A program made the translations under genes and the position numbers. A stretch of 64,000 nucleotides of DNA, taken from the NCBI GenBank assembly GCA_017446225.1, contig JAFSRH010000016.1:62001-126000 (forward strand), in the 5' to 3' direction. Of this stretch, positions 34,199 through 43,661 are shown piece after piece. The notes under the pieces were generated by a model that was not told where the DNA came from, did no database searches, and saw only the letters and a list, made by a program, of their open reading frames with translations. This stretch comes from Oscillibacter sp. GTDB taxonomy: Bacteria; Bacillota; Clostridia; Oscillospirales; Oscillospiraceae. How positions within the stretch are numbered: the stretch's first letter is position 1; every line of letters begins with the position of its first letter.

Positions 34199-35142
34199 AT
34201 ATTCGCCTCCTGTTCATGCGCCGCGCCGGTCAGGTCCGAAATACGCTCCACGCCCAAGCGTCCGCACAGGTCCGGCAGGGCCTCTACGATCCGTTTGCAC
34301 AGGTACGGGTCACGCAGGTTCGCCGCGCCGATTTCCACGGCGGACGCCCCCGCCAGCATCATTTCGGCCACGTCCTCCGCGCGCGACACGCCGCCACAGC
34401 CAATGATCGGCAGTCGGACCGCCTCGTAGACGTCCCAGACCATCCGGACCGCCACCGGGAACACGGCGGGGCCGGACAGTCCCCCGGTACGGTTGGCCAG
34501 TACCGGGCGGCGCGTGTTCAGGTCAACGCGCATTCCCAACAGCGTATTGATCAGGCACAGGCCGTCCGCGCCGGCGTCCGCGCACGCGCGCGCGATTTCC
34601 GTAATATCGGCAACGTTCGGCGTCAGCTTCATAAAGACCGGCTTCCGGGTCACGCGCCGGACCGCCGCCGTCACTTCCGCCGCCGCTTTCGGGTCCGTGC
34701 CGAAATTGCGCCCGCCCGCGTGGACGTTCGGACAGGAAATGTTGATTTCCAGTATGGCGCACTGCTCCACGTCCTCCAATTTCCGGCAGTTTTCCGCGTA
34801 CTCCTCCACCGTGAACCCGCCCACGTTCGCGATGACGGGGCCTTGAAACGTCCGGGCAATGCGCGGGACCTCCTCCCGGATGACGGCGTCTATGCCCGGA
34901 TTTTGCAGGCCGATGGCGTTGAGCATTCCGGCGGGGGCCTCGGCGATACGCGGCGGCGGGTTGCCGTCACGCGGCTGAGCGGTCGTACCCTTCCACGCGA
35001 ACGCGCCCAGAAGGTTCAGGTCGTAGAATTCGGCGTACTCGCGGCCATAGCCGAACGTCCCGGAGGCCGGAATCACGGGGTTTTTCAGTCTTACGCCCGC
35101 CAGCGTCACGGACAGATCCGGCGTCTTGTTCAGTTCTCCCAT
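34195..35142 (-). CDS. pyrD: Dihydroorotate dehydrogenase B, catalytic subunit
   Basis: A 315-residue class 1B enzyme (PyrDB), FMN-dependent, working with PyrK. Motifs are NPVIPASGTFGYGREY, LNAIGLQNPGID, ILEINISCPNVHAGGRNFG (with the catalytic Cys), VFMKLTPNVADI and PIIGCGGVSRAEDVAEMMLAGASAVEIG. The frame is open 95 codons upstream inside pyrK; the start is set at MGELNKTPDLSV. It overlaps pyrK by 13 bases and pyrF by four. Confidence 0.96.
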   Translation of the reverse strand: MGELNKTPDLSVTLAGVRLKNPVIPASGTFGYGREYAEFYDLNLLGAFAWKGTTAQPRDGNPPPRIAEAPAGMLNAIGLQNPGIDAVIREEVPRIARTFQGPVIANVGGFTVEEYAENCRKLEDVEQCAILEINISCPNVHAGGRNFGTDPKAAAEVTAAVRRVTRKPVFMKLTPNVADITEIARACADAGADGLCLINTLLGMRVDLNTRRPVLANRTGGLSGPAVFPVAVRMVWDVYEAVRLPIIGCGGVSRAEDVAEMMLAGASAVEIGAANLRDPYLCKRIVEALPDLCGRLGVERISDLTGAAHEQEANI

Positions 35143-35876
35143 ATGATTTCCTCCCGCGTGAACACCGGGCCGTCCTTGCAAATCCGCCGCCAGCCGTCCC
35201 GGAACGGCATGGAACAGCCCATACAGGCTCCGAACCCGCACCCCATCCGCGCCTCGAAACTGTACTGACCGCCGCGCAGGTGCGGCAGAGCGTACACGGC
35301 GCGCAGCATGGGCAGGGGGCCGCAACAGTAGACATACGTCCGGGAAACGTTCTGTTGCAACAGGTCCGTGATCTGTCCGCGCACGCCGGACGAACCGTCT
35401 TGCGTGGCGATCAGGACCGTATCGCACACGGCGCGGAACTCGTCCACATAGAACAGTCCGGCGCGGTCCCGGAACCCCAGCGCGGCAACGGGGCGGATTC
35501 CCTGACGTGACAACGCCTTTGCCAGCCCGTACAGCGGCGCGATACCGATTCCGCCGCCCGCCAAAATGACGCGCTCCGGCGGGACGCCCGGCGGAGTAAA
35601 GCCGTTGCCCAGTCCGCTGAGGACGTCAAGGGCGGTACCGGGCGGCGTTGCGGCAAGCTGACGCGTCCCCGCGCCCGCGAGCCGGAGCAGGAGCGTTAAT
35701 GTTCCGTCCGACCAGTCGCAGACGGACACCGGACGGCGCAGAAAGAACCCCGGCAGGGCGATGTTGACGAACTGTCCCGGCGCGCGGATGTCGGACGTGT
35801 CGCCGGACAGCGTCAGCTCCACGGTATCGGCGTTCAGGTGGCGTACGCGTTGGAGCGTAAAGGCAGAGGCTTTCAC
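35130..35876 (-). CDS. pyrK: Dihydroorotate dehydrogenase B, electron transfer subunit
   Basis: A 248-residue iron-sulfur flavoprotein that passes electrons from PyrD to NAD. The FAD-binding barrel includes PGQFVNIALPGFFLRRPVSV, the NAD-binding fold includes ILAGGGIGIAPLY, and the C-terminal [2Fe-2S] Cys are in CGFGACMGCSMPF and RICKDGPVF. The partner pyrD overlaps it. Length is typical. Confidence 0.95.
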   Translation of the reverse strand: MKASAFTLQRVRHLNADTVELTLSGDTSDIRAPGQFVNIALPGFFLRRPVSVCDWSDGTLTLLLRLAGAGTRQLAATPPGTALDVLSGLGNGFTPPGVPPERVILAGGGIGIAPLYGLAKALSRQGIRPVAALGFRDRAGLFYVDEFRAVCDTVLIATQDGSSGVRGQITDLLQQNVSRTYVYCCGPLPMLRAVYALPHLRGGQYSFEARMGCGFGACMGCSMPFRDGWRRICKDGPVFTREEIIWEN

Positions 35877-37153
35877 GGCAGTTCCTCCCGGTCCGGCAGG
35901 TGATGGTACACGATTTTCCCGCCGCAGAGCGTCATAGCCACGGCGGCGGAGACGCCCCAGCCGTCAAACGGCGTGGCGCGGCCCAGCGAACGGAACGTTT
36001 CGGCGTTGACGATGTGCGGGCGGTTCAGGTCCAAAACCGTAAAATCGGCCGGGGACCCCGGAGTAAGCGTCACGGCCGGAAAACCGAATAGTTCCCGCGG
36101 ACGCGTACAGAGCGCGCGCAGGAGCGTTTTCAGCGGGACAAGGCCCGTCTCGACCAGACGCGTATAGAGGACCGGGAAGGCCGTTTCCAGTCCGACCACG
36201 CCGTTGAGACTCCCGCGCAGGCCGCGTGACTTCTCCGCGGCGCTGTGGGGCGCGTGGTCCGTGGCGATACAGTCTACGGTACCGTCCAGCAGTCCGGCAA
36301 GGAGCGCATCGCGGTCGGCGGCGCTCCGGATGGGCGGATTCATCTTGAAGCGGCCCTCGTCCGACAATTCCTCATCCGTCAGGGCCAGATAGTGCGGCGC
36401 GGTCTCGCAACTGACCGGAAGCCCGTCCCGTTTCGCCGCCCGAATCAGGGACACGCTCTCTTTCGTTGACACGTGGCACACGTGATACTGACACCCCGTG
36501 TCCCGGACCAGTTCAAGGTCACGTTCGACCTGTTTCCACTCGCTTTCGGACGGGTTTCCGGGAAGGCCGTTCCGGGCCGCGTACGCGCCGTCATGTACCG
36601 CCCAGTCCTTGCGCAGAAGCGACTCGTCCTCACAGTGCGCGACAATCGGCTTTCCCACGCCCTTCGCGCGCTCCATGGCCGCCCGCATGACGTCCCGCGA
36701 CTGTACGCCCCTTCCATCGTCCGAAAAGCCCGCCACGTACGGCGCAAGCGTTTCAAAATCCGACAGTTCCGCGCCCTGTTCCCCGCGCGTGATGGAGCCG
36801 TAAGGACGGACCCGGATCACGGCGTCCCGGCGGATCAAGTCAAGCTGTACGCGCAGATGTTCCGGCGTGTCGGGGACGGGATTCAGGTTCGGCATGGAGC
36901 ACACGGTCGTGTACCCGCCCGCGGCGGCGGCGGACGTCCCGGAGTAAATGGTCTCCTTGTACGCGAAACCCGGCTGGCGTAAGTGCACGTGCACGTCCGT
37001 AAACCCCGGCACAATCAGACATCCCGGGACCCGTATCACCGAGACGCCGTCCGTCCGGGCCGGACAGGCCGTGACGTTCTCCCCGTCCACGGCCAGCGCT
37101 TCCTCTTCAAAACGCCCGTCCCGGTACACGGTTCCGCCCGTAAACAGAAGCAT
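35873..37153 (-). CDS. pyrC: Dihydroorotase
   Basis: A 426-residue dihydroorotase (class I, PyrC of the Bacillus type). The metal-binding start is GFTDVHVHLRQPGF; later ligands lie in VAHCEDESLL and HVCHVSTKESVSLIR, and the catalytic Asp in CIATDHAPHS. It is the first gene of the operon. SD GAAGGGGGC precedes the ATG; the frame is open upstream across the promoter, so the shorter start is chosen. It overlaps pyrK by four bases. Confidence 0.96.
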   Translation of the reverse strand: MLLFTGGTVYRDGRFEEEALAVDGENVTACPARTDGVSVIRVPGCLIVPGFTDVHVHLRQPGFAYKETIYSGTSAAAAGGYTTVCSMPNLNPVPDTPEHLRVQLDLIRRDAVIRVRPYGSITRGEQGAELSDFETLAPYVAGFSDDGRGVQSRDVMRAAMERAKGVGKPIVAHCEDESLLRKDWAVHDGAYAARNGLPGNPSESEWKQVERDLELVRDTGCQYHVCHVSTKESVSLIRAAKRDGLPVSCETAPHYLALTDEELSDEGRFKMNPPIRSAADRDALLAGLLDGTVDCIATDHAPHSAAEKSRGLRGSLNGVVGLETAFPVLYTRLVETGLVPLKTLLRALCTRPRELFGFPAVTLTPGSPADFTVLDLNRPHIVNAETFRSLGRATPFDGWGVSAAVAMTLCGGKIVYHHLPDREELP

Positions 37154-37186
37154 AACAGCCCCCCTTCCTGTGCGTTCTACGCTCTC

Positions 37187-37215
37187 AGAATAGCACATCC
37201 GCCCCCGGATTGCAA
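37187..37215 (-). promoter_or_regulatory. Promoter of the pyr operon
   Basis: Minus strand TTGCAA, 17-base spacer, TATTCT. The leader to the pyrC ATG is only about 27 bases, too short for a PyrR attenuator. Confidence 0.75.
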
Positions 37216-37287
37216 GACGGACCCTTTCGCGGAATTGTGCTGTGACAGGACCGTTGATAAAAATTTCACGAATTTTCATAATTTTCG

Positions 37288-37316
37288 TTGCAATCGGCGG
37301 TTGCTTCTGGTAAACT
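37288..37316 (+). promoter_or_regulatory. Promoter of the smc operon
   Basis: TTGCAA (37288-37293), 17-base spacer, TAAACT (37311-37316), divergent from the pyr promoter. Confidence 0.75.
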
Positions 37317-37389
37317 GTACCCCACGGAACGCGGACAGGGTCCGGTTCCCGGATTGCATGAGAGCCGCGGCGGGCGTGTGAGGTGGAGC

Positions 37390-40300
37390 GTGTATCTGAA
37401 AGCATTGGAAATACAGGGGTTTAAGTCGTTTCCGGACAAAACCGTGTTGAATTTCGGGGAGGACCTGACCGCGATTGTCGGCCCGAACGGGTCCGGAAAA
37501 TCGAATATTTCAGACGCCATCCGCTGGGTAATGGGCGAGCAGAGCGCAAAGGGACTGCGCGGGACCAAAATGGAGGACGTCATTTTCGGGGGAACCCAGA
37601 AGCGCCGTCAGGTCGGTTTCGCGCAGGTAACGCTCGTGCTGGACAATACCGGCCGTATTTTCCCCGGCATGGAAGAAAGCGAGGTTGCCGTAACGCGCCG
37701 GTATTATCGGAGCGGAGAGTCGGAATACTATATCAACCGGCAGTCGGTGCGTCTCCGGGACGTGATGGAACTGTTCATGGACACCGGCCTTGGCCGGGAG
37801 GGATATTCCATCATCGGACAGGGCAAAATTGACGAAATCCTGTCCGCGAAAAGCGGGGAACGCCGCGAAATTTTCGAGGAAGCGGCGGGAATCTCCCGTT
37901 ACCGCCACCGCAAGGAGGAGACCGAACGGAAACTTGAGCGCACACAGGAGAATTTGACCCGTGTCAATGACAAAATCTCGGAGCTTGAGTTGCAGGTCGA
38001 GCCGCTCAGGGTACAGGCCGACAAGGCCAAACGCTTCCTGATTCTTCGGGACGAATTGCGGGTACTGGAGCTTTCCCTGTGGCTGGAACAGTTGGACGCG
38101 TTGAAGGCCGCGGCCCAAAAGACGCGGACCGATTATCAGGCGGCGTCACAGGAGCGGGACGAGGCCCGGGACGCGTTGGACGCGCTGTACGCCCAAGGGG
38201 AGCGTTACGGCGAGGCCATGCGGGAAAAAGATGTCGAATCGGAGCGCTTACGCGCGAAAAGCGCCGAGTTGGAAACGCTCCGACACGAACGTGAATCGGC
38301 CGTTGCGGTCCTTCAGACGGACATTGCCCACCAGCGGGAGAATATACAGCGCGCGCGGGAGGAGTTGGACGAAACCGAACACCGTTCCGGCGGACTGGTC
38401 CGGCAGGCCGCCGAACAGGAGGCGCGGGCCGCGGAACTCTCCGCCGCGCTTTCGGAGCGGACCGGCGCGTTAAACGCCCTGTTGGAGCAGGCCAAGGACG
38501 CCGCACAGCGCGCCGATGACGTGCGCGCACAGATAGAGGCGTCACGGGCGCGGGAGGCCGAAGCGTTGGCCGCCGCCGCCGAACTGCGTACGGAAGCCGC
38601 CGCCGTGACCGCCGAAAACGTCCAACTCGAAGCGCGCCGCCGTGCCGCCGGGGAGGAGTACGGCGAAGCGGAACGCCGTCTGAACCTGACGGAGACGCAG
38701 GCCGCGGAAAACGCGTCCGAACGGGAGGCCGCGCGCGAGGAACTGAAAGCCGCCGAAAACCGGATTGCCGGGTATCAAATGCGTCTTGAGGAGCGGGAAA
38801 AGAAAGCCGCCGGGGCCGCGGAATTCAGAATGCAAATGACCATGGACGTGGGCGCGCTGGATAACCGTATCCGGCTTCTGACGGACATGGAACGAGAATA
38901 CGAAGGCTTTTCCCGGGCGGTCAAGGCGGTTATGCGCGCGGGCGGACGCCTGTCAGGAATTCACGGGCCTGTCGCGGAACTGATGTCCACGGACGCCGCC
39001 TACACGGTCGCCATTGAAATCGCGCTCGGCGCGGCGTTGCAGAATCTGGTCGTAGACCGCGAGGAGGACGCCAAACGCGCCATTGAGTTCCTCAAGCGGC
39101 AGGACGCCGGACGCGCTACCTTTCTGCCCCTGACGGCCATCCGCGGGGACGAACTCCGGGAGGAGGGACCGTCCCGCGAACCCGGCTTTGTGGGAATCGC
39201 GTCCCGGCTGGCGCGGTTTGACGCAAGATATCAGGGAATCTTTTACAATCTTCTGGGCCGTACGGTCGTTGTGGAAAATCTTGATTACGGCATTGCCATG
39301 GCCCGGAAGTACCGGAACGCCTTCCGGATTGTCACGTTAGACGGACAGGTCATCAACCGGGGCGGGTCCATGACGGGCGGCTCCGTGTCAAAGAACGCGG
39401 GCGTACTGAGCCGGAAGGCCGAACTCGACCGTCTGAACGGACGCGCCGTGACGCTGAAACAGAATTTGGAAACCGCCAAACAGAAGGAGGAACAGGCCGG
39501 ACGGGAACTCTCCGCCGCGCGTTACGACCTCGAAACCGCGGAGGAAAGCCGCCGTCAGTTACAGGAAACGCTTCTCCGGCTGGAAGAGGCCCAAAAACAC
39601 TTTGACGAGTCCCTTCCGGCGCTCCGGCAGGGCGCGCAAACTTTGAAAGGGGAGTTGTCCGCGCTGGGACAGCGGCTGAACGAAAACGGGATCCGGCTGG
39701 ATACGCTCAAACAGCGTATCGGCGAACGTAACGCGGAGGCGGAAGCGCGTCACCGGGAGGCGGCGGAGGCGTTCGCGGGGCAGTCGGAACTTCTCTCGCG
39801 CTCCGGGACGCTCTCCGAACGCATCACCGCGGAGCGGGAGGCGTGCGCGGCCCTGACCGCCGAACGGGACGCCGCCGCCAATCGCGCCGCTGACTTGCGT
39901 AAACTCTCCGAAGAGCTGTCCGGCGGCGCGGAACAGAAAGAGGCCGCGTTACGTGCCTACGCCGAAGCCATACGCGCCGCGGAAGCGGAGATTGAAACCC
40001 GTCGGGGGGAAATAGAGGCCCTCAAGAAAGAAGAGGCCGACATCGCCGCGGCCCTTACGGCGTTGAACCGGGCCAGACTGGAATTAGAGGCACAGCGCAC
40101 GGCGCAAAACCGGAAAAGTCAGGAAATGAACGAAAACCTGTTACGTATGGAGCGTCTTGTGTCGAAACTGGAACAGAAGCTCTCCGCCGGGGCCTTGGAG
40201 GAGAAACAGATTGTGGACCGGATGTGGGAGACCTACGAAATCTCCCGTACGGACGCAATGGCCCAGAGAATCGAACTGGAAAGCGTCCCGAAGGCGACCC

Positions 40301-40956
40301 GCCGCGCCGGGGAGCTTAAGCGTGAAATACACGCGCTCGGCGCCATCAACATGGGGGCCATTGAAGAGTTTGAACGCGTCAATGCCCGTTACACCTACCT
40401 GACCGGCCAGCGGGACGACATCGACAAGGCCCGGGTGGAGTTGGAAGGCATTATTACGGAAATCACGAATCAAATGGCCGTGATTTTCGCCCATCAGTTC
40501 CAGTTGCTTTCCGAGAGCTTCCAGCACACGTTTGTGGAGCTTTTCGGCGGCGGCGCGGCGCGTCTGGAATTAGAGGACCCGCGCGACATCCTGAACTGCG
40601 GCATTGAAATCAAGGCCCAGCCGCCCGGTAAAACGTTGAAAACAATTTCCCTGCTCTCCGGCGGCGAAAAGGCCTTTGTCGCCATCGCGCTTTACTTCTC
40701 CATCCTGAAAGTACACCCGACCCCGTTCTGCGTCATGGACGAGATCGAGGCCGCGCTGGATGACGTGAACGTCACGCGCTACGCCCGCTATATGCGCAAC
40801 CTGACCGCAAAAACACAGTTTATCGTCATCACCCACCGGCGCGGCACCATGGAAGAGGCGGACGTACTCTACGGCGTGACCATGCAGGAACAGGGAATCA
40901 GTAAAATTTTAACCATCAATCTGAACGACATGGCAAAACAGTTCAAAATTGACTGA
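37390..40956 (+). CDS. smc: Chromosome segregation ATPase SMC
   Basis: A 1188-residue SMC, which loops and compacts the chromosome with ScpA/ScpB. The N-terminal ATPase lobe has Walker A GPNGSGKSNISDAIRW and MEDVIFGG. Two long coiled coils (about residues 170-500 and 680-1020) flank the hinge (YEGFSRAVKAVMRAGG to GGSMTGGSVSK). The C-terminal lobe has the signature LLSGGEKAFVAIAL and Walker B PFCVMDEIEAALDD. The GTG start before YLKALEIQGFKSF is preceded by GAGGTGGAGC. rnc, often just upstream, is absent. Confidence 0.97.
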   Translation: MYLKALEIQGFKSFPDKTVLNFGEDLTAIVGPNGSGKSNISDAIRWVMGEQSAKGLRGTKMEDVIFGGTQKRRQVGFAQVTLVLDNTGRIFPGMEESEVAVTRRYYRSGESEYYINRQSVRLRDVMELFMDTGLGREGYSIIGQGKIDEILSAKSGERREIFEEAAGISRYRHRKEETERKLERTQENLTRVNDKISELELQVEPLRVQADKAKRFLILRDELRVLELSLWLEQLDALKAAAQKTRTDYQAASQERDEARDALDALYAQGERYGEAMREKDVESERLRAKSAELETLRHERESAVAVLQTDIAHQRENIQRAREELDETEHRSGGLVRQAAEQEARAAELSAALSERTGALNALLEQAKDAAQRADDVRAQIEASRAREAEALAAAAELRTEAAAVTAENVQLEARRRAAGEEYGEAERRLNLTETQAAENASEREAAREELKAAENRIAGYQMRLEEREKKAAGAAEFRMQMTMDVGALDNRIRLLTDMEREYEGFSRAVKAVMRAGGRLSGIHGPVAELMSTDAAYTVAIEIALGAALQNLVVDREEDAKRAIEFLKRQDAGRATFLPLTAIRGDELREEGPSREPGFVGIASRLARFDARYQGIFYNLLGRTVVVENLDYGIAMARKYRNAFRIVTLDGQVINRGGSMTGGSVSKNAGVLSRKAELDRLNGRAVTLKQNLETAKQKEEQAGRELSAARYDLETAEESRRQLQETLLRLEEAQKHFDESLPALRQGAQTLKGELSALGQRLNENGIRLDTLKQRIGERNAEAEARHREAAEAFAGQSELLSRSGTLSERITAEREACAALTAERDAAANRAADLRKLSEELSGGAEQKEAALRAYAEAIRAAEAEIETRRGEIEALKKEEADIAAALTALNRARLELEAQRTAQNRKSQEMNENLLRMERLVSKLEQKLSAGALEEKQIVDRMWETYEISRTDAMAQRIELESVPKATRRAGELKREIHALGAINMGAIEEFERVNARYTYLTGQRDDIDKARVELEGIITEITNQMAVIFAHQFQLLSESFQHTFVELFGGGAARLELEDPRDILNCGIEIKAQPPGKTLKTISLLSGGEKAFVAIALYFSILKVHPTPFCVMDEIEAALDDVNVTRYARYMRNLTAKTQFIVITHRRGTMEEADVLYGVTMQEQGISKILTINLNDMAKQFKID

Positions 40957-40984
40957 CACCGTGAACCGGAAAGGACGGGGCGTT

Positions 40985-41863
40985 ATGGGCTTCTTTGACC
41001 AACTGAAAAAAATTACCAATAATGTGTTTGGCTCCGGCTTCACGGAGGCGGACGAAACCTTTTTTGACGAACTGGAAGAAAGTCTCATTCTGGCCGATAT
41101 CGGCATGGAAACCGCCACGGCGGCCGTGGAGGAACTGCGGAAGATTGTCAAACGGGACGCCCTGCGCGACCCGGAGGAAATCCGCTGGAGTCTGCGCGTC
41201 ATTTTGGAGGGACAAATGAGCGTGGGAGACCCGGAGCTGTGCCTTTCCCCGGCTCCCGCCGTGATACTCTTTGTCGGCGTCAACGGCGTGGGCAAGACAA
41301 CCTCCATCGGGAAACTGGCCTATTACCTGCGCCGGAGAAAACGGAAAAAGGTCCTTCTCTGCGCCGCCGACACCTTCCGCGCCGCCGCCGGGGAACAACT
41401 CGAAATCTGGGCGGGACGCGCTTCCTGTGACATCATCCGCCAGAAGGAGGGGACCGACCCCGGCGCGGTCCTGTTCGATGCCCTTCAGGCCGCCAAGGCA
41501 CGTAAGGCGGACGTGGTGCTTGTCGACACCGCCGGACGGCTCCATAACAAGGCCAATCTCATGGCCGAACTCTCCAAACTGCGCAAAATCATAGACCGCG
41601 AATGCCCCGATTCCGCGAAGGAAACCCTGCTGGTACTGGACGCCACCACGGGACAGAACGGTTTGATTCAGGCGCGGCAATTCCGGGAGGCCGCCGGCCT
41701 GACCGGAATCGTCCTGACCAAACTGGACGGCACCGCCAAGGGCGGCATTGTGGTTCCGGTGGCCAAGGAATTAGGCGTACCCGTGAAACTGGCCGGCGTG
41801 GGCGAGGCGATCGGCGATTTGCGCCCCTTTGACGCCCGCGCCTATCTGGAAGCCGTCATTTGA
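40985..41863 (+). CDS. ftsY: Signal recognition particle receptor FtsY
   Basis: A 292-residue SRP receptor GTPase that docks ribosomes to the membrane. The N-terminal helical bundle (residues 1-85) leads into the G domain: G1 [27 protein letters not shown]3 [10 protein letters not shown]4 [10 protein letters not shown] and the closing [13 protein letters not shown]. There is no acidic A domain, as usual in Firmicutes. The start at [10 protein letters not shown] follows GGACGGGGC. It sits after smc, the classic order. Confidence 0.96.
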   Translation: MGFFDQLKKITNNVFGSGFTEADETFFDELEESLILADIGMETATAAVEELRKIVKRDALRDPEEIRWSLRVILEGQMSVGDPELCLSPAPAVILFVGVNGVGKTTSIGKLAYYLRRRKRKKVLLCAADTFRAAAGEQLEIWAGRASCDIIRQKEGTDPGAVLFDALQAAKARKADVVLVDTAGRLHNKANLMAELSKLRKIIDRECPDSAKETLLVLDATTGQNGLIQARQFREAAGLTGIVLTKLDGTAKGGIVVPVAKELGVPVKLAGVGEAIGDLRPFDARAYLEAVI

Positions 41864-41884
41864 AAGAAAGGGAAGTGTGCTGTC

Positions 41885-42607
41885 GTGTTGAGAGAGGACG
41901 GACGGGCGCTCAATGAAACGCGTCCCGTGAAAATTACGCCCAATTACAGTAAGTTCGCGGAGGGAAGCTGTCTCATTGAGTGCGGGGACACGAAGGTGCT
42001 CTGCTGTGCCAGCGTCAGCTACCGGGTACCGTTCCACGTGCCGCGCGGCGAGGGCTGGGTGACGGCGGAATATTCCATGCTTCCGCGCGCCAACCGGGAA
42101 CGCGAAAACCGCGACATTTCCAAGTTGAAACTCTCGTCCCGGAGCGCGGAAATTCAGCGTCTGATCGGACGCTCTCTCCGTTCCGCCGTGGACCTGTCCC
42201 GGCTGGGGGAACACACGATTACGGTCGACTGCGATGTCATTCAGGGTGACGGCGGCACGCGGACCGCGTCCGTGACGGGCGGCTTTGTCGCTCTGGCGCT
42301 GGCGTGCCGGTGGCTGATGGACGAGCGCGAAATCTTTGCGTCTCCCCTGTTGCACTACGTGACAGGAATCAGCGCGGGTATCGTGGACGACTACGTTATG
42401 CTCGACCTGTGCTACAGTGAGGACAGCCGCGCGCAGGTGGACATGAACTGTGTCATGAACGAGCTGGGCGAAATCATAGAACTACAGGGCACCGGCGAGG
42501 GACGCGCGTTCAGCGTCAGCGAACAGCAGGAATTGCTCCGCCTGTGCGCAAAGGGCAACAAGGAACTGCTGGCGGTTCAACGGGAAGCGCTGGGAGGGAA
42601 GCTGTAA
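41885..42607 (+). CDS. rph: Ribonuclease PH
   Basis: A 240-residue phosphorolytic 3'-5' exonuclease that trims tRNA 3' ends. Typical sequence: REDGRALNETRPVKI at the start, GDTKVLCCASV, RGEGWVTAEYSMLPRA, TITVDCDVIQGDGGTRTASVTGG and FVALALACRWL. Start codon GTG at 41885. Its TAA shares a base with the rdgB ATG. RNase PH followed by rdgB is a common pair in Firmicutes. Confidence 0.96.
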   Translation: MLREDGRALNETRPVKITPNYSKFAEGSCLIECGDTKVLCCASVSYRVPFHVPRGEGWVTAEYSMLPRANRERENRDISKLKLSSRSAEIQRLIGRSLRSAVDLSRLGEHTITVDCDVIQGDGGTRTASVTGGFVALALACRWLMDEREIFASPLLHYVTGISAGIVDDYVMLDLCYSEDSRAQVDMNCVMNELGEIIELQGTGEGRAFSVSEQQELLRLCAKGNKELLAVQREALGGKL

Positions 42608-43644
42608 TGTCGGAACAATTTGTACTGGCGACCCATAACCCGGCGAAACTCCGCGAAATGCGGGACATTTTGTCGGAACTGGGCCTTGAGGTGATTTCCC
42701 CGGAAGAGGCGGGGGTTGTCGTGGACGTGGAGGAGACCGGAACCACGTTCGCCGAAAACGCCATGCTCAAGGCAAAGGCTCTGTGCGTACAGACAGGGCT
42801 TCCGGCCATCGGGGACGACTCCGGGCTGTGCGTGGACGTCCTCAACGGCGGTCCCGGCGTGTATTCCGCCCGCTACGGCGGGGAATCTTTGTCGGACGCC
42901 GAACGGAACAAACTGCTCTTGGAGAGCGTCAAAGGACAGGGACGCCGGGACGCCCATTTTACGTGCGCGATTGCGTGCGCGTTCCCGAACGGCGACACCC
43001 TGACCGCCGAGGAACGCTGTGACGGCGTGATAAGCTATATACCGCTGGGCACGGAGGGCTTCGGCTACGACCCGATTTTCAATTATCCGCCGAAACTCAA
43101 GACGTTCGCGCAAATGACGCCGGAGGAAAAGTCGGAGGTGTCGCACCGCGGAAAGGCGTTACGCGCTTTCGCGGAAACGCTGGGGGCGTACCTGAGCGAA
43201 CGGGCGTGGAACGAGTTGGAGGAAGAGAAGCAGAAACTGGAAGCGGCGGAGAGCGCGGACGCGCCGGAATCTGTGGAGACGTCCGAACTGCCGGACGCGC
43301 CGGAAGCCGTGGGGACGTCCGAAACGCCGGACGCGCCGGAATCTGTGGAGACGCCCCAAACGCCGGACACGCCGGAATCTGTGGAGACGCCCGAACTGCC
43401 GGACGCGCCGGAAGCCGCGGAGACGCCCGAACTGCCGGACGCGCCGGAAGCCGTGGGGACGCCCAAACTGCCGGACGCGCCGGAAGCCGTGGGGACGCCC
43501 AAACTGCCGGACGCGCCGGAATCTGTGGAGACGTCCGAACTGCCGGACGCGCCGGAACCTGTGGCAACGTCCGAAACGCCGGACGCGCCGGAAACCGCGT
43601 CCCGTCATCATAAAAAGAGGAAAAAGCGCAAAAAACATCACTGA
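42607..43644 (+). CDS. rdgB: RdgB/HAM1 XTP/dITP pyrophosphatase with a tandem-repeat tail
   Basis: A 345-residue protein. Residues 1-200 are a complete RdgB, which hydrolyses non-canonical purine triphosphates: LATHNPAKLREMRDIL, TFAENAMLKAKAL, GDDSGLCVDVLNGGPGVYSARY and GTEGFGYDPIF. A coiled acidic linker follows. Then come nine 12-residue repeats of the form DAPESVETSELP plus a partial tenth (residues 218-330), and a polybasic tail RHHKKRKKRKKHH. Normal RdgB ends near residue 200, so about 145 residues are extra. The reading frame and codon use continue smoothly, so the tail is translated. Confidence 0.93.
   Translation: MSEQFVLATHNPAKLREMRDILSELGLEVISPEEAGVVVDVEETGTTFAENAMLKAKALCVQTGLPAIGDDSGLCVDVLNGGPGVYSARYGGESLSDAERNKLLLESVKGQGRRDAHFTCAIACAFPNGDTLTAEERCDGVISYIPLGTEGFGYDPIFNYPPKLKTFAQMTPEEKSEVSHRGKALRAFAETLGAYLSERAWNELEEEKQKLEAAESADAPESVETSELPDAPEAVGTSETPDAPESVETPQTPDTPESVETPELPDAPEAAETPELPDAPEAVGTPKLPDAPEAVGTPKLPDAPESVETSELPDAPEPVATSETPDAPETASRHHKKRKKRKKHH
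43258..43599 (+). repeat. 36-bp tandem repeat (9.5 copies) in the rdgB tail
   Basis: Nine full 36-bp units run from 43258 to 43581, followed by half a unit. Each begins GACGCGCCGGAA (GACACG once) and ends in CCG. Units 6 and 7 are identical; others differ mostly at three codons (TCT-GTG-GAG, GCC-GTG-GGG). The unit length is a multiple of three, so copy number can change without breaking the frame. Confidence 0.95.
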
Positions 43645-43661
43645 GCACTGGGGGCGGAGGC

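Noticed and set aside
34189..35268. A 359-codon plus-strand frame opposite pyrD
   Set aside because: It is a shadow of pyrD/pyrK, Arg/His-rich and without any domain.
43258..43599. A CRISPR-like array
   Set aside because: The 36-bp repeats are directly adjacent, without spacers, and lie in frame within rdgB.
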